64,000 nucleotides of DNA from Burkholderia stagnalis. GTDB taxonomy: Bacteria > Pseudomonadota > Gammaproteobacteria > Burkholderiales > Burkholderiaceae. Positions 1 to 8,022 of the stretch are shown in pieces. Position 1 is the stretch's first letter, and every line of letters begins with the position of its first letter. The translations under genes were made by a program, and so were the position numbers. The stretch is from NCBI RefSeq assembly GCF_902830275.1, contig NZ_CADESW010000001.1, forward strand, positions 372,001-436,000. The letters run 5' to 3'. The notes under the pieces were generated by a model that worked only from the letters and a program-made list of their open reading frames with translations, ran no database searches and had not been told where the DNA came from.

Positions 1-528
1 CGCATCGGTTTCGCGACCGGCCTCGGCGCCGCAACCGCCGACGGCATGTATGGCCTGATCGGCGCGCTGGGCGTCAGCGTGCTGATCACGTCCCTCACGT
101 CGGCCGGACCGTGGCTGAGCCTGCTCGGCGGCATGTTCCTGTGCTATCTGGGCGTCAGGACCGTGCTGGCGGCGCCGGCTGGCGCGCAGGCGGCGGCCGG
201 CCCGATGGACGCCGCCCGCTCCTACGGGTCGACGTTCCTGCTGACCGCGTCCAACCCGATGACCATCCTGTCGTTCATCGCGATCTTTGCCGCGCTCGGC
301 ACGGGCGTCGCCGCAAGCGGGCAGAAGTCCGCCGTGATCGCGCTCGTCGTGTCCGGGGTGTTCGTCGGCTCCGCCACCTGGTGGCTGGCGCTGAGCGGCG
401 CGGTGTCGCTGGTTCGGGAGCGGATATCGGAAAAGGCCATGCGGATCATCAACTACGCGTCCGGCATCACCGTGCTGGGTTTCGGCCTCTACCAATCGTA
501 TCTGGGGTCGATGGTCATTTCCGCATGA
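1..528 (+). CDS. LysE/RhtB-family amino-acid exporter, 5' end cut by window
   Basis: The reading frame is open from the first base and ends at TGA 526-528, so the N-terminus lies outside the window. The visible 175 residues are almost entirely hydrophobic and include a GFATGLGAATADGMYG stretch typical of the second part of the first LysE repeat, followed by four or so membrane helices and a SNPMTILSF segment. LysE/RhtB proteins are about 200-210 residues inner-membrane exporters of amino acids such as lysine, homoserine or threonine; the substrate cannot be told here. An internal ATG at 46 is not the likely start because family-conserved residues lie before it. The gene converges on the oxidoreductase at 588-1568. 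Confidence 0.85.
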   Translation, partial: RIGFATGLGAATADGMYGLIGALGVSVLITSLTSAGPWLSLLGGMFLCYLGVRTVLAAPAGAQAAAGPMDAARSYGSTFLLTASNPMTILSFIAIFAALGTGVAASGQKSAVIALVVSGVFVGSATWWLALSGAVSLVRERISEKAMRIINYASGITVLGFGLYQSYLGSMVISA

Positions 529-545
529 CGCGGAACAGTTCCGCA

Positions 546-579
546 CGTCGCGCGGCCCGTATCCGCCGGCCGCGCGACG
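546..579. terminator. GC-rich hairpin between convergent genes
   Basis: Perfect 12-bp inverted repeat (arms 546-557 and 568-579, 10-base loop) between the LysE-type gene and the oxidoreductase, which converge here. There is no T run on either side, so it is a transcript-end hairpin rather than a textbook intrinsic terminator. Confidence 0.45.
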
Positions 580-587
580 CCGCCGGA

Positions 588-1568
588 TCACGCGTCCGGC
601 AGGATCACCACCTTGCCCTTGACCTGCCGGTTCGCCATCCGCGCGATCGCGTCGGCCGCGCCGGCGAGCGGCACGCGCTCGGTGATCATCGGCCGCACCT
701 TGCCCGCCGCGAACCATTCGGCGAGCAGCCGCATGTTGGCCGCATGCTGCGCGGGATCGCGACGCACCGCGTCGCCCCAGAACACGCCGAGGATGTCGCG
801 CTCCTTGAGCAGCGCGAGGTTCAGCGCGATCTTCGGGATTTCGCCGGCCGCGAAGCCCACCACCAGGAAGCGGCCGCGCCACGCGGTCGCGCGTAGCGCC
901 GCCTCGCTGTACGCGCCGCCCACCGGGTCGTAGACGACGTCGGCGCCGCGCCCGCCGGTCAGCGCGTCCACGCGGCGGCGCAAGTCTTCGGTCGCATAGT
1001 CGATCGTCTCGTCGGCGCCCGCGTCGCGGCACAGCGCGAGCTTGTCCGCGCTCGACGCGGCCGCGATCACGCGCGCGCCGAGCGCCTTCGCGATCTCGAT
1101 CGCCGCGAGCCCGACGCCGCCCGCCGCGCCGAGCACGAGCAGCGTCTCGCCCGGCTGCAGGCGCGCGCGCTGCTGCAGCGCATGCAGCGACGTGCCGTAG
1201 GTCAGCACGAGCGCCGCGCCCTGGTCGAACGCCATCCCCGGCGGCAGCGCGGCGATCTGGCGCGCGTCGGCCACGCACTGCTCGGCGAACCCGCCGAAGC
1301 CGGTCGACGCGATCACGGCGTCGCCGGGCCGCCACGCGCTCACGCCTTCGCCCACCGCGTCGACCACACCGGCCAGTTCCGCGCCGGGCGAGAACGGCAG
1401 CGCCGGCTTCACCTGATACAGCCCCTGGACGATCAGCGCGTCGGGGAAATTGAGCGACGCCGCCTTCACGCGAATCCGCACCTGGCCCGCGGCCGGTTCG
1501 GGCACCGCCACGTCCTCGAGCCGCAACCGGTCGATCGGACCGAATGCGGTACACAGCAGAGCTTTCAT
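588..1568 (-). CDS. NADPH:quinone oxidoreductase family (zinc-free MDR/QOR)
   Basis: 326 residues, the normal length for medium-chain reductases of the quinone oxidoreductase type. The N-terminal GroES-like fold (MKALLCTAFGPIDRL...) is followed by a Rossmann domain with the nucleotide-binding motif VLGAAGGVGLAAIEIAK at about residues 147-163. The Cys/His zinc ligands of alcohol dehydrogenases are absent, as in QOR, so NAD(P)H-dependent reduction of a quinone or enone is expected. ATG 1566-1568 overlaps the stop of the upstream CoA ligase by four bases (ATGA), implying translational coupling and a shared transcript. The substrate is unknown; an enoyl-type reductase acting on the ligase product is possible. 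Confidence 0.85.
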   Translation of the reverse strand: MKALLCTAFGPIDRLRLEDVAVPEPAAGQVRIRVKAASLNFPDALIVQGLYQVKPALPFSPGAELAGVVDAVGEGVSAWRPGDAVIASTGFGGFAEQCVADARQIAALPPGMAFDQGAALVLTYGTSLHALQQRARLQPGETLLVLGAAGGVGLAAIEIAKALGARVIAAASSADKLALCRDAGADETIDYATEDLRRRVDALTGGRGADVVYDPVGGAYSEAALRATAWRGRFLVVGFAAGEIPKIALNLALLKERDILGVFWGDAVRRDPAQHAANMRLLAEWFAAGKVRPMITERVPLAGAADAIARMANRQVKGKVVILPDA

Positions 1569-3253
1569 GTTTTCCTCTCTCCTTGCGCGGCCTGGCGTGC
1601 CGCTTCCTGTTCCTGCAGCTGGCGCCACAGGATCTTGCCGCTGCCCGATTTCGGCAGCGCGTCCACGAATTCGACGACGCGCGGCGCCTTGTACGACGCC
1701 ATGTGCTCGCGCGCCCACGCGATGATCGCGTCCTCGGTCAATTCGACGCGCCGCGCGGGATCCGCAACCACGACCGCCTTGACCGTCTCGCCGCGATACG
1801 GGTCGAGCGCGGCGATCACGCACACCTCCTGGATGTCCGGATGGCCGTACAGCAGCGCCTCCACCTCCGCCGGCCACACCTTGTAGCCGGCCGCGTTGAT
1901 CATCCGCTTGAGGCGGTCCACCATGAAGAAGTAGCCGTCCTCGTCCATGTAGCCGAGATCGCCGGTGCGCAGGAACGCCTTGCCGTCGATCTCGACGAAG
2001 GCGTCGCGCGTCGCGTCGGGGCGGCCCCAGTAGCCGCGCATCACCTGCGGGCCGTGCACGACGATCTCGCCCGTCTCGCCGCGCGGCACGGCCTCCAGCG
2101 TGATCGGATCGACCACCCGCGCATCGACGTCGAACACCGGAATGCCGAGGCATTGCCGCTTCGGCTGCTGCGGCGGATTGATATGGGTGGCCGCAATCGT
2201 CTCCGACAATCCGTAGCCTTCGACGTACTCGATGCCCACGCGCTCCGCGAGCCGCTGCACGACCGCTTCCGGCATCGCCGCGCCGCCGCCGCTCATGCGG
2301 CGCAGGCTCGACAGGTCGAATGCGTCGAGGCGCGGGTTCCACAGGAAGTCGACCACCATCGTCGCGATCGACTGCCAGTTGGTCACGCGGTAGCGCTCGA
2401 TCGCCCACGCGGCCGCGTCGCGATCCCAGCGCGGCAGCACCACGACCGTCGCGCCGCTGAACAGCGGCCCGTTCATGCCGCCCTGCATGCCGGTGACGTG
2501 GAACAGCGGCAGCACCGACAGCGTGATCGTGTCCTGCGTCTGGCCGAACCAGTTCACGCCGCCCACCGCCGTGCACATCGCGCCGCGGTGCGTATGCATG
2601 CAGCCCTTCGGCTTGCCGGTCGTGCCCGACGTATACGGCATCACGCACAGGTCGTCCGGCCCGGTCGCAAGCGGGCCCGGCGCGAGCCGCGCGGCCAGCA
2701 TGTCGCACCAGCGCGTCACGCCCGGGCCGTCCGCGTCGCGCGGCGCCATGACGAAATCCGGCGGCGCGAGCCCCTGCGGCGGCCGCCGCACGTAATCGCC
2801 ATAGGTCGCGACGACGACGTGTTCGAGCCCGCTCGTGCCGACGAGCGGCCGCACGCGCGGATACAGGTCCTGCGCGACGATCATCACGCGCGCGCCGCTG
2901 TCCTCGACGTAGTGCCGCAGCTCGTCGGTCAGGTTCATCGGATTGATCGGCACGACGACCGCGCCGGCGCGCAGGATGCCGTAGTACGCGATCATCCATT
3001 GCGGGCTGTTCTGCATGTTCAGCAGCACGCGATCGCCCGCGCGCACGCCGTGGCGTTGCTGCAGGAAACCGGCGACACGCTCGGCCTCGTCCTTGAACTC
3101 GGCGAAGGTCACCACGGTGTCGTAGAAGACGATGAACGGCTTGTCCGGATAACGTGCCGCCGCCACCTCGGCGTTATGGAACAGGTTCGTTTCCGGCAAC
3201 GTCAGATGGCCGGACAGATGCGCCGGCCAGTTCGGCGACCTTTCGCTGGACAT
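1565..3253 (-). CDS. AMP-binding acyl-CoA ligase (ANL superfamily)
   Basis: 562 residues. The ANL signature is complete: P-loop MPYTSGTTGKPKG near residues 200-212, GYGLSE near 330, the hinge motif RTGDLGY near 430, and the C-terminal catalytic lysine in SGSGKILWR near 542-550. It should activate a carboxylic acid to its acyl-AMP and then acyl-CoA in the cytoplasm. I chose ATG 3251-3253 because the Pfam-like similarity begins just after it and upstream in-frame codons run into the divergent IclR promoter. It forms an operon with the QOR downstream and is divergent from the IclR regulator at 3360. Substrate class (fatty versus aromatic acid) cannot be decided. Confidence 0.9.
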   Translation of the reverse strand: MSSERSPNWPAHLSGHLTLPETNLFHNAEVAAARYPDKPFIVFYDTVVTFAEFKDEAERVAGFLQQRHGVRAGDRVLLNMQNSPQWMIAYYGILRAGAVVVPINPMNLTDELRHYVEDSGARVMIVAQDLYPRVRPLVGTSGLEHVVVATYGDYVRRPPQGLAPPDFVMAPRDADGPGVTRWCDMLAARLAPGPLATGPDDLCVMPYTSGTTGKPKGCMHTHRGAMCTAVGGVNWFGQTQDTITLSVLPLFHVTGMQGGMNGPLFSGATVVVLPRWDRDAAAWAIERYRVTNWQSIATMVVDFLWNPRLDAFDLSSLRRMSGGGAAMPEAVVQRLAERVGIEYVEGYGLSETIAATHINPPQQPKRQCLGIPVFDVDARVVDPITLEAVPRGETGEIVVHGPQVMRGYWGRPDATRDAFVEIDGKAFLRTGDLGYMDEDGYFFMVDRLKRMINAAGYKVWPAEVEALLYGHPDIQEVCVIAALDPYRGETVKAVVVADPARRVELTEDAIIAWAREHMASYKAPRVVEFVDALPKSGSGKILWRQLQEQEAARQAAQGERKT

Positions 3254-3359
3254 GGTTCCGCTCCGTTTCAGTGATGAACGCGCCGGACGCTTTCCGGTAG
3301 AATCCCCGCAGCCCGCCGCGTGGCATGCGCGGGCTTTCTCCATCCCGCACCGCACGCCC

Positions 3360-4178
3360 ATGGGTAATCCGAAGCGCGACGCCATCACGCTGCTGTCCGT
3401 CCCCGACGAAGACCATCCGCAATTCATCACCGCGCTCGCGCGCGGGATGGCGGTGCTGCGCTGCTTCACGCGCGGCGAGCGCTTTCTCGGCAACCAGGAC
3501 ATCGCGCGGCGCACGCACCTGCCGAAGCCGACCGTATCGCGCCTCACGTTCACGCTCACGCAGCTCGGCTACCTGCATTACTCGGCAGAACTGGAAAAGT
3601 ATTCGCTCGGCATCGGCGTGCTGAATCTCGGGCAGGCGTTCCTGCAAAACAACGAGGTCGTCGACATCGCGCGCCCGTTCCTGCAGGCGTATGCGGAATA
3701 CACGCAGGCGGCGGCGATGCTCGGCGAGTTCGACGGCAAGCAGATGATCCTGCTCGACGTGTGCCAGGGCGACCCGCTGTTCCAGCTGCGGCTCGAGCCC
3801 GGCTCGCGCGTGCCGCACGGCTCGACCGCGCTCGGCCGTGCGCATCTCGCGGCGCTGGCGGCCGCGCTGTTCGAGCGCTATCTGCAGACCACCCGCGCGA
3901 GCAGCCCGCCGGACGAATGGCCGGCGCTGGAAGCCGGGATCGTCGCCGCGCGCGAGGACTACGAACGGCTGGGCTTCTGCCTGTCGCTCGGCGACTGGAT
4001 GCCGGACCTGTTCGCGGTCGGCGTGCCGATGGTGTCGGCCGATCGCTCGCGCATCCTCGCGTTCAACTGCAGCGGCCGCGCGTCGACCGTCACGCGCGCG
4101 CGCCTGATCGACGATTTCGGCCCGCGGCTCGTCGCGCTGCGCGACGAAGTGTTCGCGCGCGTCGGCGGCCGCTTCTAG
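3360..4178 (+). CDS. IclR-family transcriptional regulator
   Basis: 272 residues with the family's two parts: an N-terminal winged helix (ITALARGMAVLRCF, then the recognition region NQDIARRTHLPKPTVSRLTFTLTQLGYL, about residues 22-68) and a C-terminal effector-binding domain (about 85-270). The sequence resembles the PcaR/PobR subgroup that controls aromatic or dicarboxylate catabolism. ATG 3360 was preferred to upstream GTG codons because homology begins a few residues later. It is divergent from the CoA ligase and sits between two acyl-CoA gene pairs, so it probably regulates them; the paired inverted repeats at 7003-7019 and 7181-7197 are candidate sites. Effector unknown. Confidence 0.9.
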   Translation: MGNPKRDAITLLSVPDEDHPQFITALARGMAVLRCFTRGERFLGNQDIARRTHLPKPTVSRLTFTLTQLGYLHYSAELEKYSLGIGVLNLGQAFLQNNEVVDIARPFLQAYAEYTQAAAMLGEFDGKQMILLDVCQGDPLFQLRLEPGSRVPHGSTALGRAHLAALAAALFERYLQTTRASSPPDEWPALEAGIVAAREDYERLGFCLSLGDWMPDLFAVGVPMVSADRSRILAFNCSGRASTVTRARLIDDFGPRLVALRDEVFARVGGRF

Positions 4179-4206
4179 TCGATGCGCGCGCGGCATCGGT
4201 GCGGGC

Positions 4207-4992
4207 TCAGACCGCACTCACGCCGCCGTCCACCGCGAGAATCTGCCCGGTGATGTGCCGGCCCGCCGGCGACGCGAACAGCAGCAACGCGCCGGCGAGA
4301 TCGCCGTCGGCGCCGAGCCGCTGCAGCGGCGTCTGCGCGACGAGCGTGTCGACACCGATTTCCGCGAGCAGGCCGTTCGCCATCTTCGTCGGAAAGAAAC
4401 CCGGCGCGAGCGCGTTCACGTTGATCCCGTACTTGCCCCACTCGCCCGCGAGCGCACGCGTGAAGTTCACGACCGCACCCTTGCTGCTGTTGTACGCGAT
4501 CGTCGTCATCGCGCCGGGCGGGTTGCCGCGCAGCCCCGCGATCGACGCGACGTTGACGATGCGCCCGCCGCCGCGCGGAATCATCGAGCGCTTGCCGATC
4601 TGCTGCGTCAGCAGGAACAGGCCGCGCACGTTCAGATCGAACACCTTGTCCCACGCGTCGGCCGGATAGTCCTCGGCCGGCGCGCCCCACGTCGCGCCCG
4701 CGTTGTTGACGAGAATGTCGACGTGCCCGAGCTGCGCCAGCGCTTCGTCGACGATCCGCGCGATATCGTCGTCCTGCGCGCCGTTCGCGGCAATCCAGCC
4801 GGCGTCGATGCCGAGCTCGGCCAGCGTGCGCTGCGCGTCGCGCAGCTCGTCGGCCTTGCGCGCGGTCACGATCACGCGCGCGCCGGCCTGGCCGAGCGTG
4901 CGCGCAAGCTGCAGGCCGAGCCCGCGTGAGCCGCCCGTGACGAGCGCGGTCTTGCCGGTGAGATCGAACAGCTGCTTGATGGCTTCATGCAT
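4207..4992 (-). CDS. SDR-family NAD(P)-dependent oxidoreductase
   Basis: 261 residues, classical short-chain dehydrogenase size. It shows the cofactor motif TGGSRGLG (about 19-26), NNAG (about 96-99) and the catalytic YNSSK (about 167-171), plus the C-terminal GQILAVDGG. The classical Ser-Tyr-Lys arrangement supports oxidation or reduction of a hydroxyl/keto group, for example a 3-hydroxyacyl intermediate. It lies 34 bases downstream of the acyl-CoA dehydrogenase on the same strand, so the two are probably co-transcribed and act in the same acyl-CoA degradation route. It converges with the IclR gene. Start ATG 4990-4992 gives MHEAIKQLFDLTGKTALVTGG. Confidence 0.9.
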   Translation of the reverse strand: MHEAIKQLFDLTGKTALVTGGSRGLGLQLARTLGQAGARVIVTARKADELRDAQRTLAELGIDAGWIAANGAQDDDIARIVDEALAQLGHVDILVNNAGATWGAPAEDYPADAWDKVFDLNVRGLFLLTQQIGKRSMIPRGGGRIVNVASIAGLRGNPPGAMTTIAYNSSKGAVVNFTRALAGEWGKYGINVNALAPGFFPTKMANGLLAEIGVDTLVAQTPLQRLGADGDLAGALLLFASPAGRHITGQILAVDGGVSAV

Positions 4993-5026
4993 CTTCAGTT
5001 CTCCGGAACAGGTGTGCGGTGCGCAC

Positions 5027-6853
5027 TCAGAACCACGCATCGCGCACATCGAGCGTCGTCGTGTCGACGCTCGCGAGCAGGTCGAGCTGCGCATCCACCT
5101 TCGGCAGCTCCCAGCGAAAGAAGTAGCGGGCGGTGGCGCGCTTGCCGGCGTAGAAGTCGCCGCCTTGTCCGTGCGCAGCCAGCATCACGTCGAGCCACAG
5201 CCACGCAACGACCAGATGGCCGAACGCCTCCAGATAGACACTCGCGTTCGCGAGCCGCACTTGCGGATCGTCGATCGAGCCCAGCTGGCGCGTGACGTCG
5301 CAGAGCCTTGTCCAGCGCCGCGCCAGCGCATCGGCGTGCACACACGCGTCGCCGTCCACGGCCCGTGCGCGCTCGACCGTCGCCGCGACGCGCATATCGA
5401 GCGCGCGCAGCGCGGCGCCGTCGTCCTGCACGACCTTGCGGCCCAGCAGGTCGAGCGCCTGGATGCCGTGCGTGCCTTCGTGAATCGGGTTGAGACGGTT
5501 GTCGCGATAGAGCCGCTCGACCGCGTAGTCGCGCGTGTAGCCGTAGCCGCCATGCACCTGGATCGCGAGGTCGTTCGCGGCCAGGCACCACTGCGACGGC
5601 CAGCTCTTCGCGATCGGCGTCAGGATGTCGAGCAGGCGCCCGGCATCGGCGCGCACGTCCGCGTCGGCATGTGCACGCGCGTCGTCGACGCGCCGCGCGC
5701 AGTACAGGATCAGCGCAAGGCCGCCTTCGACATACGCCTTCTGCGCGAGCAGCATCCGGCGCACGTCCGGATGCGCGACGATGGGCGCCTGCGGCGCGGC
5801 GGCATCCTTGCCGGCCGGCCCGAGCGGACGCCCTTGCGGCCGGTTGCGCGCATAGTCGAGCGCGTGCAGGTAGCCCGTATAGCCAAGCGCCACCGCACCC
5901 GCGCCGACGCCGATGCGCGCCTCGTTCATCATGTGGAACATGTATGCGAGGCCGTGGTTCGGCGTGCCGACCAGATAGCCGATCGCGCCCGCGCGGCCTT
6001 CCGGACGGTACCGCGTGCCCTCGCCGAAGTTCAGCAGGCAGTTGGTCGTGCCGCGATAGCCCATCTTGTGGTTCAGTCCCGCGAGCACCACGTCGTTGCG
6101 CTCGCCGCGCTTGCCGCCGTCGCCCGGCAGATACTTCGGCACGATGAAGAGCGAGATGCCGCGCGTGCCGGGCAGCAGCCTGCCGTGCTCGTCGGGAATC
6201 TTCGCGAGCACGAGATGGACGATGTTCTCCGCCAGTTCGTGTTCGCCGCCGGAGATCCACATCTTGTTGCCGGTGAGCCGGTAGCGCGGGCCGAGCGGCG
6301 ATTCGCACTCGAAGTCCGCGCGCGTCGTGATGTCGGACAGCGACGACCCGGCCTGCGGTTCGGACAGGCACATCGTGCCGAAATAGCGCCCTTCCAGCTC
6401 CGGCCGCGCGAATGCGTCGATCTGCGCGGGGCTGCCGTGCGCGACGAGCAGGTTCGCGTTGGCGACGGTCAGGAACGGATAGGCGGCCGTGGCGATGTTC
6501 GCGGCCTGGAAGAACAGGAACGACGCCGCTTCGACGAGCTTCGGCAGCCGCATGCCGCCGAGCGCCTCGTCATGGCCCGCGGCGATCAGGCCCGCGCCGG
6601 CGAACGCGCGCACGGCCGGCTCGACTTCGGGAATCAGCGTCACGCGCTCGCCGTCGAAATGCGGTTCCTCGCGATCGCCGCGGGCCGCGTGCGGCGCGAA
6701 CAGGTCGGCTGCGATCCGCTCGCTGGTGTCGAGCACCGCATCGAAGGTTTCGCGATTGTGCTCCGCATAGCGCGGCAACGACGCAAGCGCTTCGGCATCG
6801 AGCCACTCATACAGCAGGAACGCGAGGTCGCGCCGCGACATCAGCAGGCTCAT
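5027..6853 (-). CDS. Acyl-CoA dehydrogenase, long FadE-like form
   Basis: 608 residues, well above the 380 of the classical family and matching the roughly 600-residue bacterial form with N- and C-terminal additions. Seen motifs: MCLSEPQAGSSLSD (FAD/substrate loop, about 163-176), GNKMWISGGEHEL, the FAD-contact helix QVHGGYGYTRDYAVERLYRDNR and then HEGTHGIQALDLLGRK near the expected catalytic glutamate. It should catalyse alpha,beta-dehydrogenation of an acyl-CoA with electrons passed to ETF. ATG 6851-6853 has a good Shine-Dalgarno (GGGAGG, about 8 bases upstream). It is first in an operon with the SDR and is preceded by 420 bases holding two inverted repeats and a candidate promoter. Confidence 0.92.
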   Translation of the reverse strand: MSLLMSRRDLAFLLYEWLDAEALASLPRYAEHNRETFDAVLDTSERIAADLFAPHAARGDREEPHFDGERVTLIPEVEPAVRAFAGAGLIAAGHDEALGGMRLPKLVEAASFLFFQAANIATAAYPFLTVANANLLVAHGSPAQIDAFARPELEGRYFGTMCLSEPQAGSSLSDITTRADFECESPLGPRYRLTGNKMWISGGEHELAENIVHLVLAKIPDEHGRLLPGTRGISLFIVPKYLPGDGGKRGERNDVVLAGLNHKMGYRGTTNCLLNFGEGTRYRPEGRAGAIGYLVGTPNHGLAYMFHMMNEARIGVGAGAVALGYTGYLHALDYARNRPQGRPLGPAGKDAAAPQAPIVAHPDVRRMLLAQKAYVEGGLALILYCARRVDDARAHADADVRADAGRLLDILTPIAKSWPSQWCLAANDLAIQVHGGYGYTRDYAVERLYRDNRLNPIHEGTHGIQALDLLGRKVVQDDGAALRALDMRVAATVERARAVDGDACVHADALARRWTRLCDVTRQLGSIDDPQVRLANASVYLEAFGHLVVAWLWLDVMLAAHGQGGDFYAGKRATARYFFRWELPKVDAQLDLLASVDTTTLDVRDAWF

Positions 6854-7002
6854 CGCGCGGCCTCCCTGCGTGCGCGAACTGCGGCAGGCCACCGCTCGCA
6901 TCGCGCGCTACGCGCATCTGCGTCGGCATGCGTGCATTCGATCGATGCATGCTCCATCACGTGCGTCTCCTGTCGGGCGGCGCGATCGCGTGCGACCCGC
7001 TA

Positions 7003-7019
7003 GTTCCGTTTAGCGAAAC
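7003..7019. promoter_or_regulatory. Inverted repeat operator candidate, proximal copy
   Basis: GTTCCG-TTTAG-CGAAAC: 6-5-6 inverted repeat with one mismatch to the perfect copy at 7181-7197. Placed 150 bases upstream of the acyl-CoA dehydrogenase start and about 40 bases downstream of the candidate -10. The size and symmetry resemble IclR-family operators; the IclR gene at 3360 is the nearest candidate regulator (inference). Confidence 0.6.
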
Positions 7020-7056
7020 TTAATGAATGGCAATACGGCCGGAAAAGCTGTCGAAA

Positions 7057-7085
7057 AATTTAGCACTGTCGTTCGGAAATCGCAA
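7057..7085 (-). promoter_or_regulatory. Candidate sigma-70 promoter for the dehydrogenase-SDR operon
   Basis: On the minus strand TTGCGA (7080-7085) and TAAATT (7057-7062) are separated by 17 bases, each matching 4 of 6 consensus positions. It lies in the AT-rich part of the gap, between the two inverted repeats, which fits a regulated promoter. Sequence match only. Confidence 0.4.
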
Positions 7086-7180
7086 TGCTCGATTCGTCGC
7101 ACAACAATATTTGCGTATTTGCAATAATTTGGCCGATTCCCGTCGGGCTGTGACAAGACGAGCTGGCTACGCGGTGACAA

Positions 7181-7197
7181 GTTTCGCTTACCGAAAC
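7181..7197. promoter_or_regulatory. Inverted repeat operator candidate, perfect distal copy
   Basis: GTTTCG-CTTAC-CGAAAC, a perfect 6-5-6 inverted repeat about 100 bases upstream of the promoter candidate. The two copies start 178 bases apart, which would allow looping or separate activation and repression roles. Confidence 0.65.
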
Positions 7198-7275
7198 TTT
7201 CCCGAGAATGGGTGGAAGGCGCAGTACGAAGGCGAGACTCACGGGCCGGGGCCGTGCGTTGCCCCACCCAATCCG

Positions 7276-7707
7276 CTAACCGTTGTCGTCAAGCACGAGA
7301 AAGACTGCCCCGGCGCTGGCCACGGGCGTAGCGCCGACCTTGATCACGGCGTTGGCAAACGCGAGGCGCCGCTCTGTCTTGACGATGCTGACATGCGCCT
7401 CGACCCAGTCGCCCATTTTGGCCGTCCCGACATAATCGATCGTCAGGCTCGCCGTCATCATGCGCAGCGGCGGCGTTTTCGACATGCTGGTGACATAGCC
7501 GATCGACACGTCGGCCAAGGCCGCGACCAGCCCGCCGTGAATGGTTCCTGACGCGTTGGCGTGCTTGTCCTGCACACGCAGCCCGACCACGAATCCATCC
7601 TCCATCGGCTTGTAGAAGTACGGACCCGTCGCATCGAGAAGCGGGTTCGTGCGGAAGAGCGGCTGGAATCCTTCTGCGCAGCCCGCATCGTCGGGGAGTG
7701 AGGTCAT
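7276..7707 (-). CDS. PaaI-type hotdog-fold thioesterase
   Basis: 143 residues, the usual length. The hotdog signature GTIHGGLVAALADVSIGY (about 54-71), in which the HGG stretch contacts the CoA ester, is intact, followed by the central beta strands (ASLTIDYVGTAKMGDWVEAHV). Such proteins hydrolyse acyl- or aryl-CoA thioesters in the cytoplasm. ATG 7705-7707 has GGGAGG a few bases upstream and overlaps by ATGA the end of a 31-codon reading frame upstream. It lies beyond the regulatory region of the acyl-CoA dehydrogenase on the same strand but with its own leader; involvement in the same catabolic route is likely but not shown. Confidence 0.88.
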   Translation of the reverse strand: MTSLPDDAGCAEGFQPLFRTNPLLDATGPYFYKPMEDGFVVGLRVQDKHANASGTIHGGLVAALADVSIGYVTSMSKTPPLRMMTASLTIDYVGTAKMGDWVEAHVSIVKTERRLAFANAVIKVGATPVASAGAVFLVLDDNG

Positions 7708-7799
7708 ACGGCCTCCCGGTCCCGATGCGCAGGCGGGGTGTTGCGAGCCGTCGCCGACATGGCGAGATCACGTGCGAAAGCTTCGTTCCGAGGTGTCAT
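7704..7799 (-). CDS. Possible 31-aa leader peptide coupled to the thioesterase
   Basis: A short frame (MTPRNEAFARDLAMS... to AHRDREAV) starts at ATG 7797-7799 behind a strong Shine-Dalgarno (AGGAGG about 8 bases upstream) and ends in a 4-base ATGA overlap with the thioesterase start. The good ribosome site and exact coupling suggest it is translated. No homology is recognised and its composition is unremarkable. It could be a leader that feeds ribosomes to the thioesterase, or chance. Confidence 0.35.
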   Translation of the reverse strand: MTPRNEAFARDLAMSATARNTPPAHRDREAV

Positions 7800-7838
7800 G
7801 CGCTGCCCCTCCTGTTGCCGGCCCGTTGGCAGGCTTTG

Positions 7839-7856
7839 GGTAACCCGAAGGTTACC
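7839..7856 (-). promoter_or_regulatory. UUCG-tetraloop hairpin in thioesterase leader
   Basis: On the minus strand GGTAACC-TTCG-GGTTACC forms a perfect 7-bp stem closed by C(UUCG)G, the extra-stable tetraloop. It is 40 bases upstream of the 31-codon leader frame and has no following U tract, so it is unlikely to be a terminator. Possible RNA stabiliser or, as DNA, a regulator site. Confidence 0.5.
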
Positions 7857-8022
7857 GCCCCTCACCGAATCACGACGTGAAGTTTCCGCCGGCCAGAAAT
7901 CCGCCGATCTTTTGGGACGCAGCACGAAATGCGTCCGGGCCGTACTTCATCAGACTGGGTTGATCCGGTGAATGCCCTCTTGCGCACCCCTTCGGGGCAG
8001 ACCGTTCCAGCGTGAGCTGCGG

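Larger units (their letters stand above)
6854..7275. other. Regulatory intergenic region upstream of the acyl-CoA dehydrogenase
   Basis: 422 bases without a convincing gene. The middle (about 7020-7140) is clearly more AT-rich than its surroundings. It contains the two inverted repeats and the promoter candidate listed separately, and ends at the stop codon of the thioesterase gene, so all the regulatory signals appear to serve the dehydrogenase-SDR operon. Confidence 0.6.

Noticed and set aside
588..2999. Single 803-codon frame spanning the QOR gene and part of the CoA ligase
   Set aside because: The upstream two-thirds is an out-of-frame reading of the ligase gene; the QOR proper starts at 1568 with a 4-base overlap.
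7873..7950. 25-codon frame starting MKYGPDAFRA on the minus strand
   Set aside because: No Shine-Dalgarno, no coupling to the next gene and no recognisable similarity.
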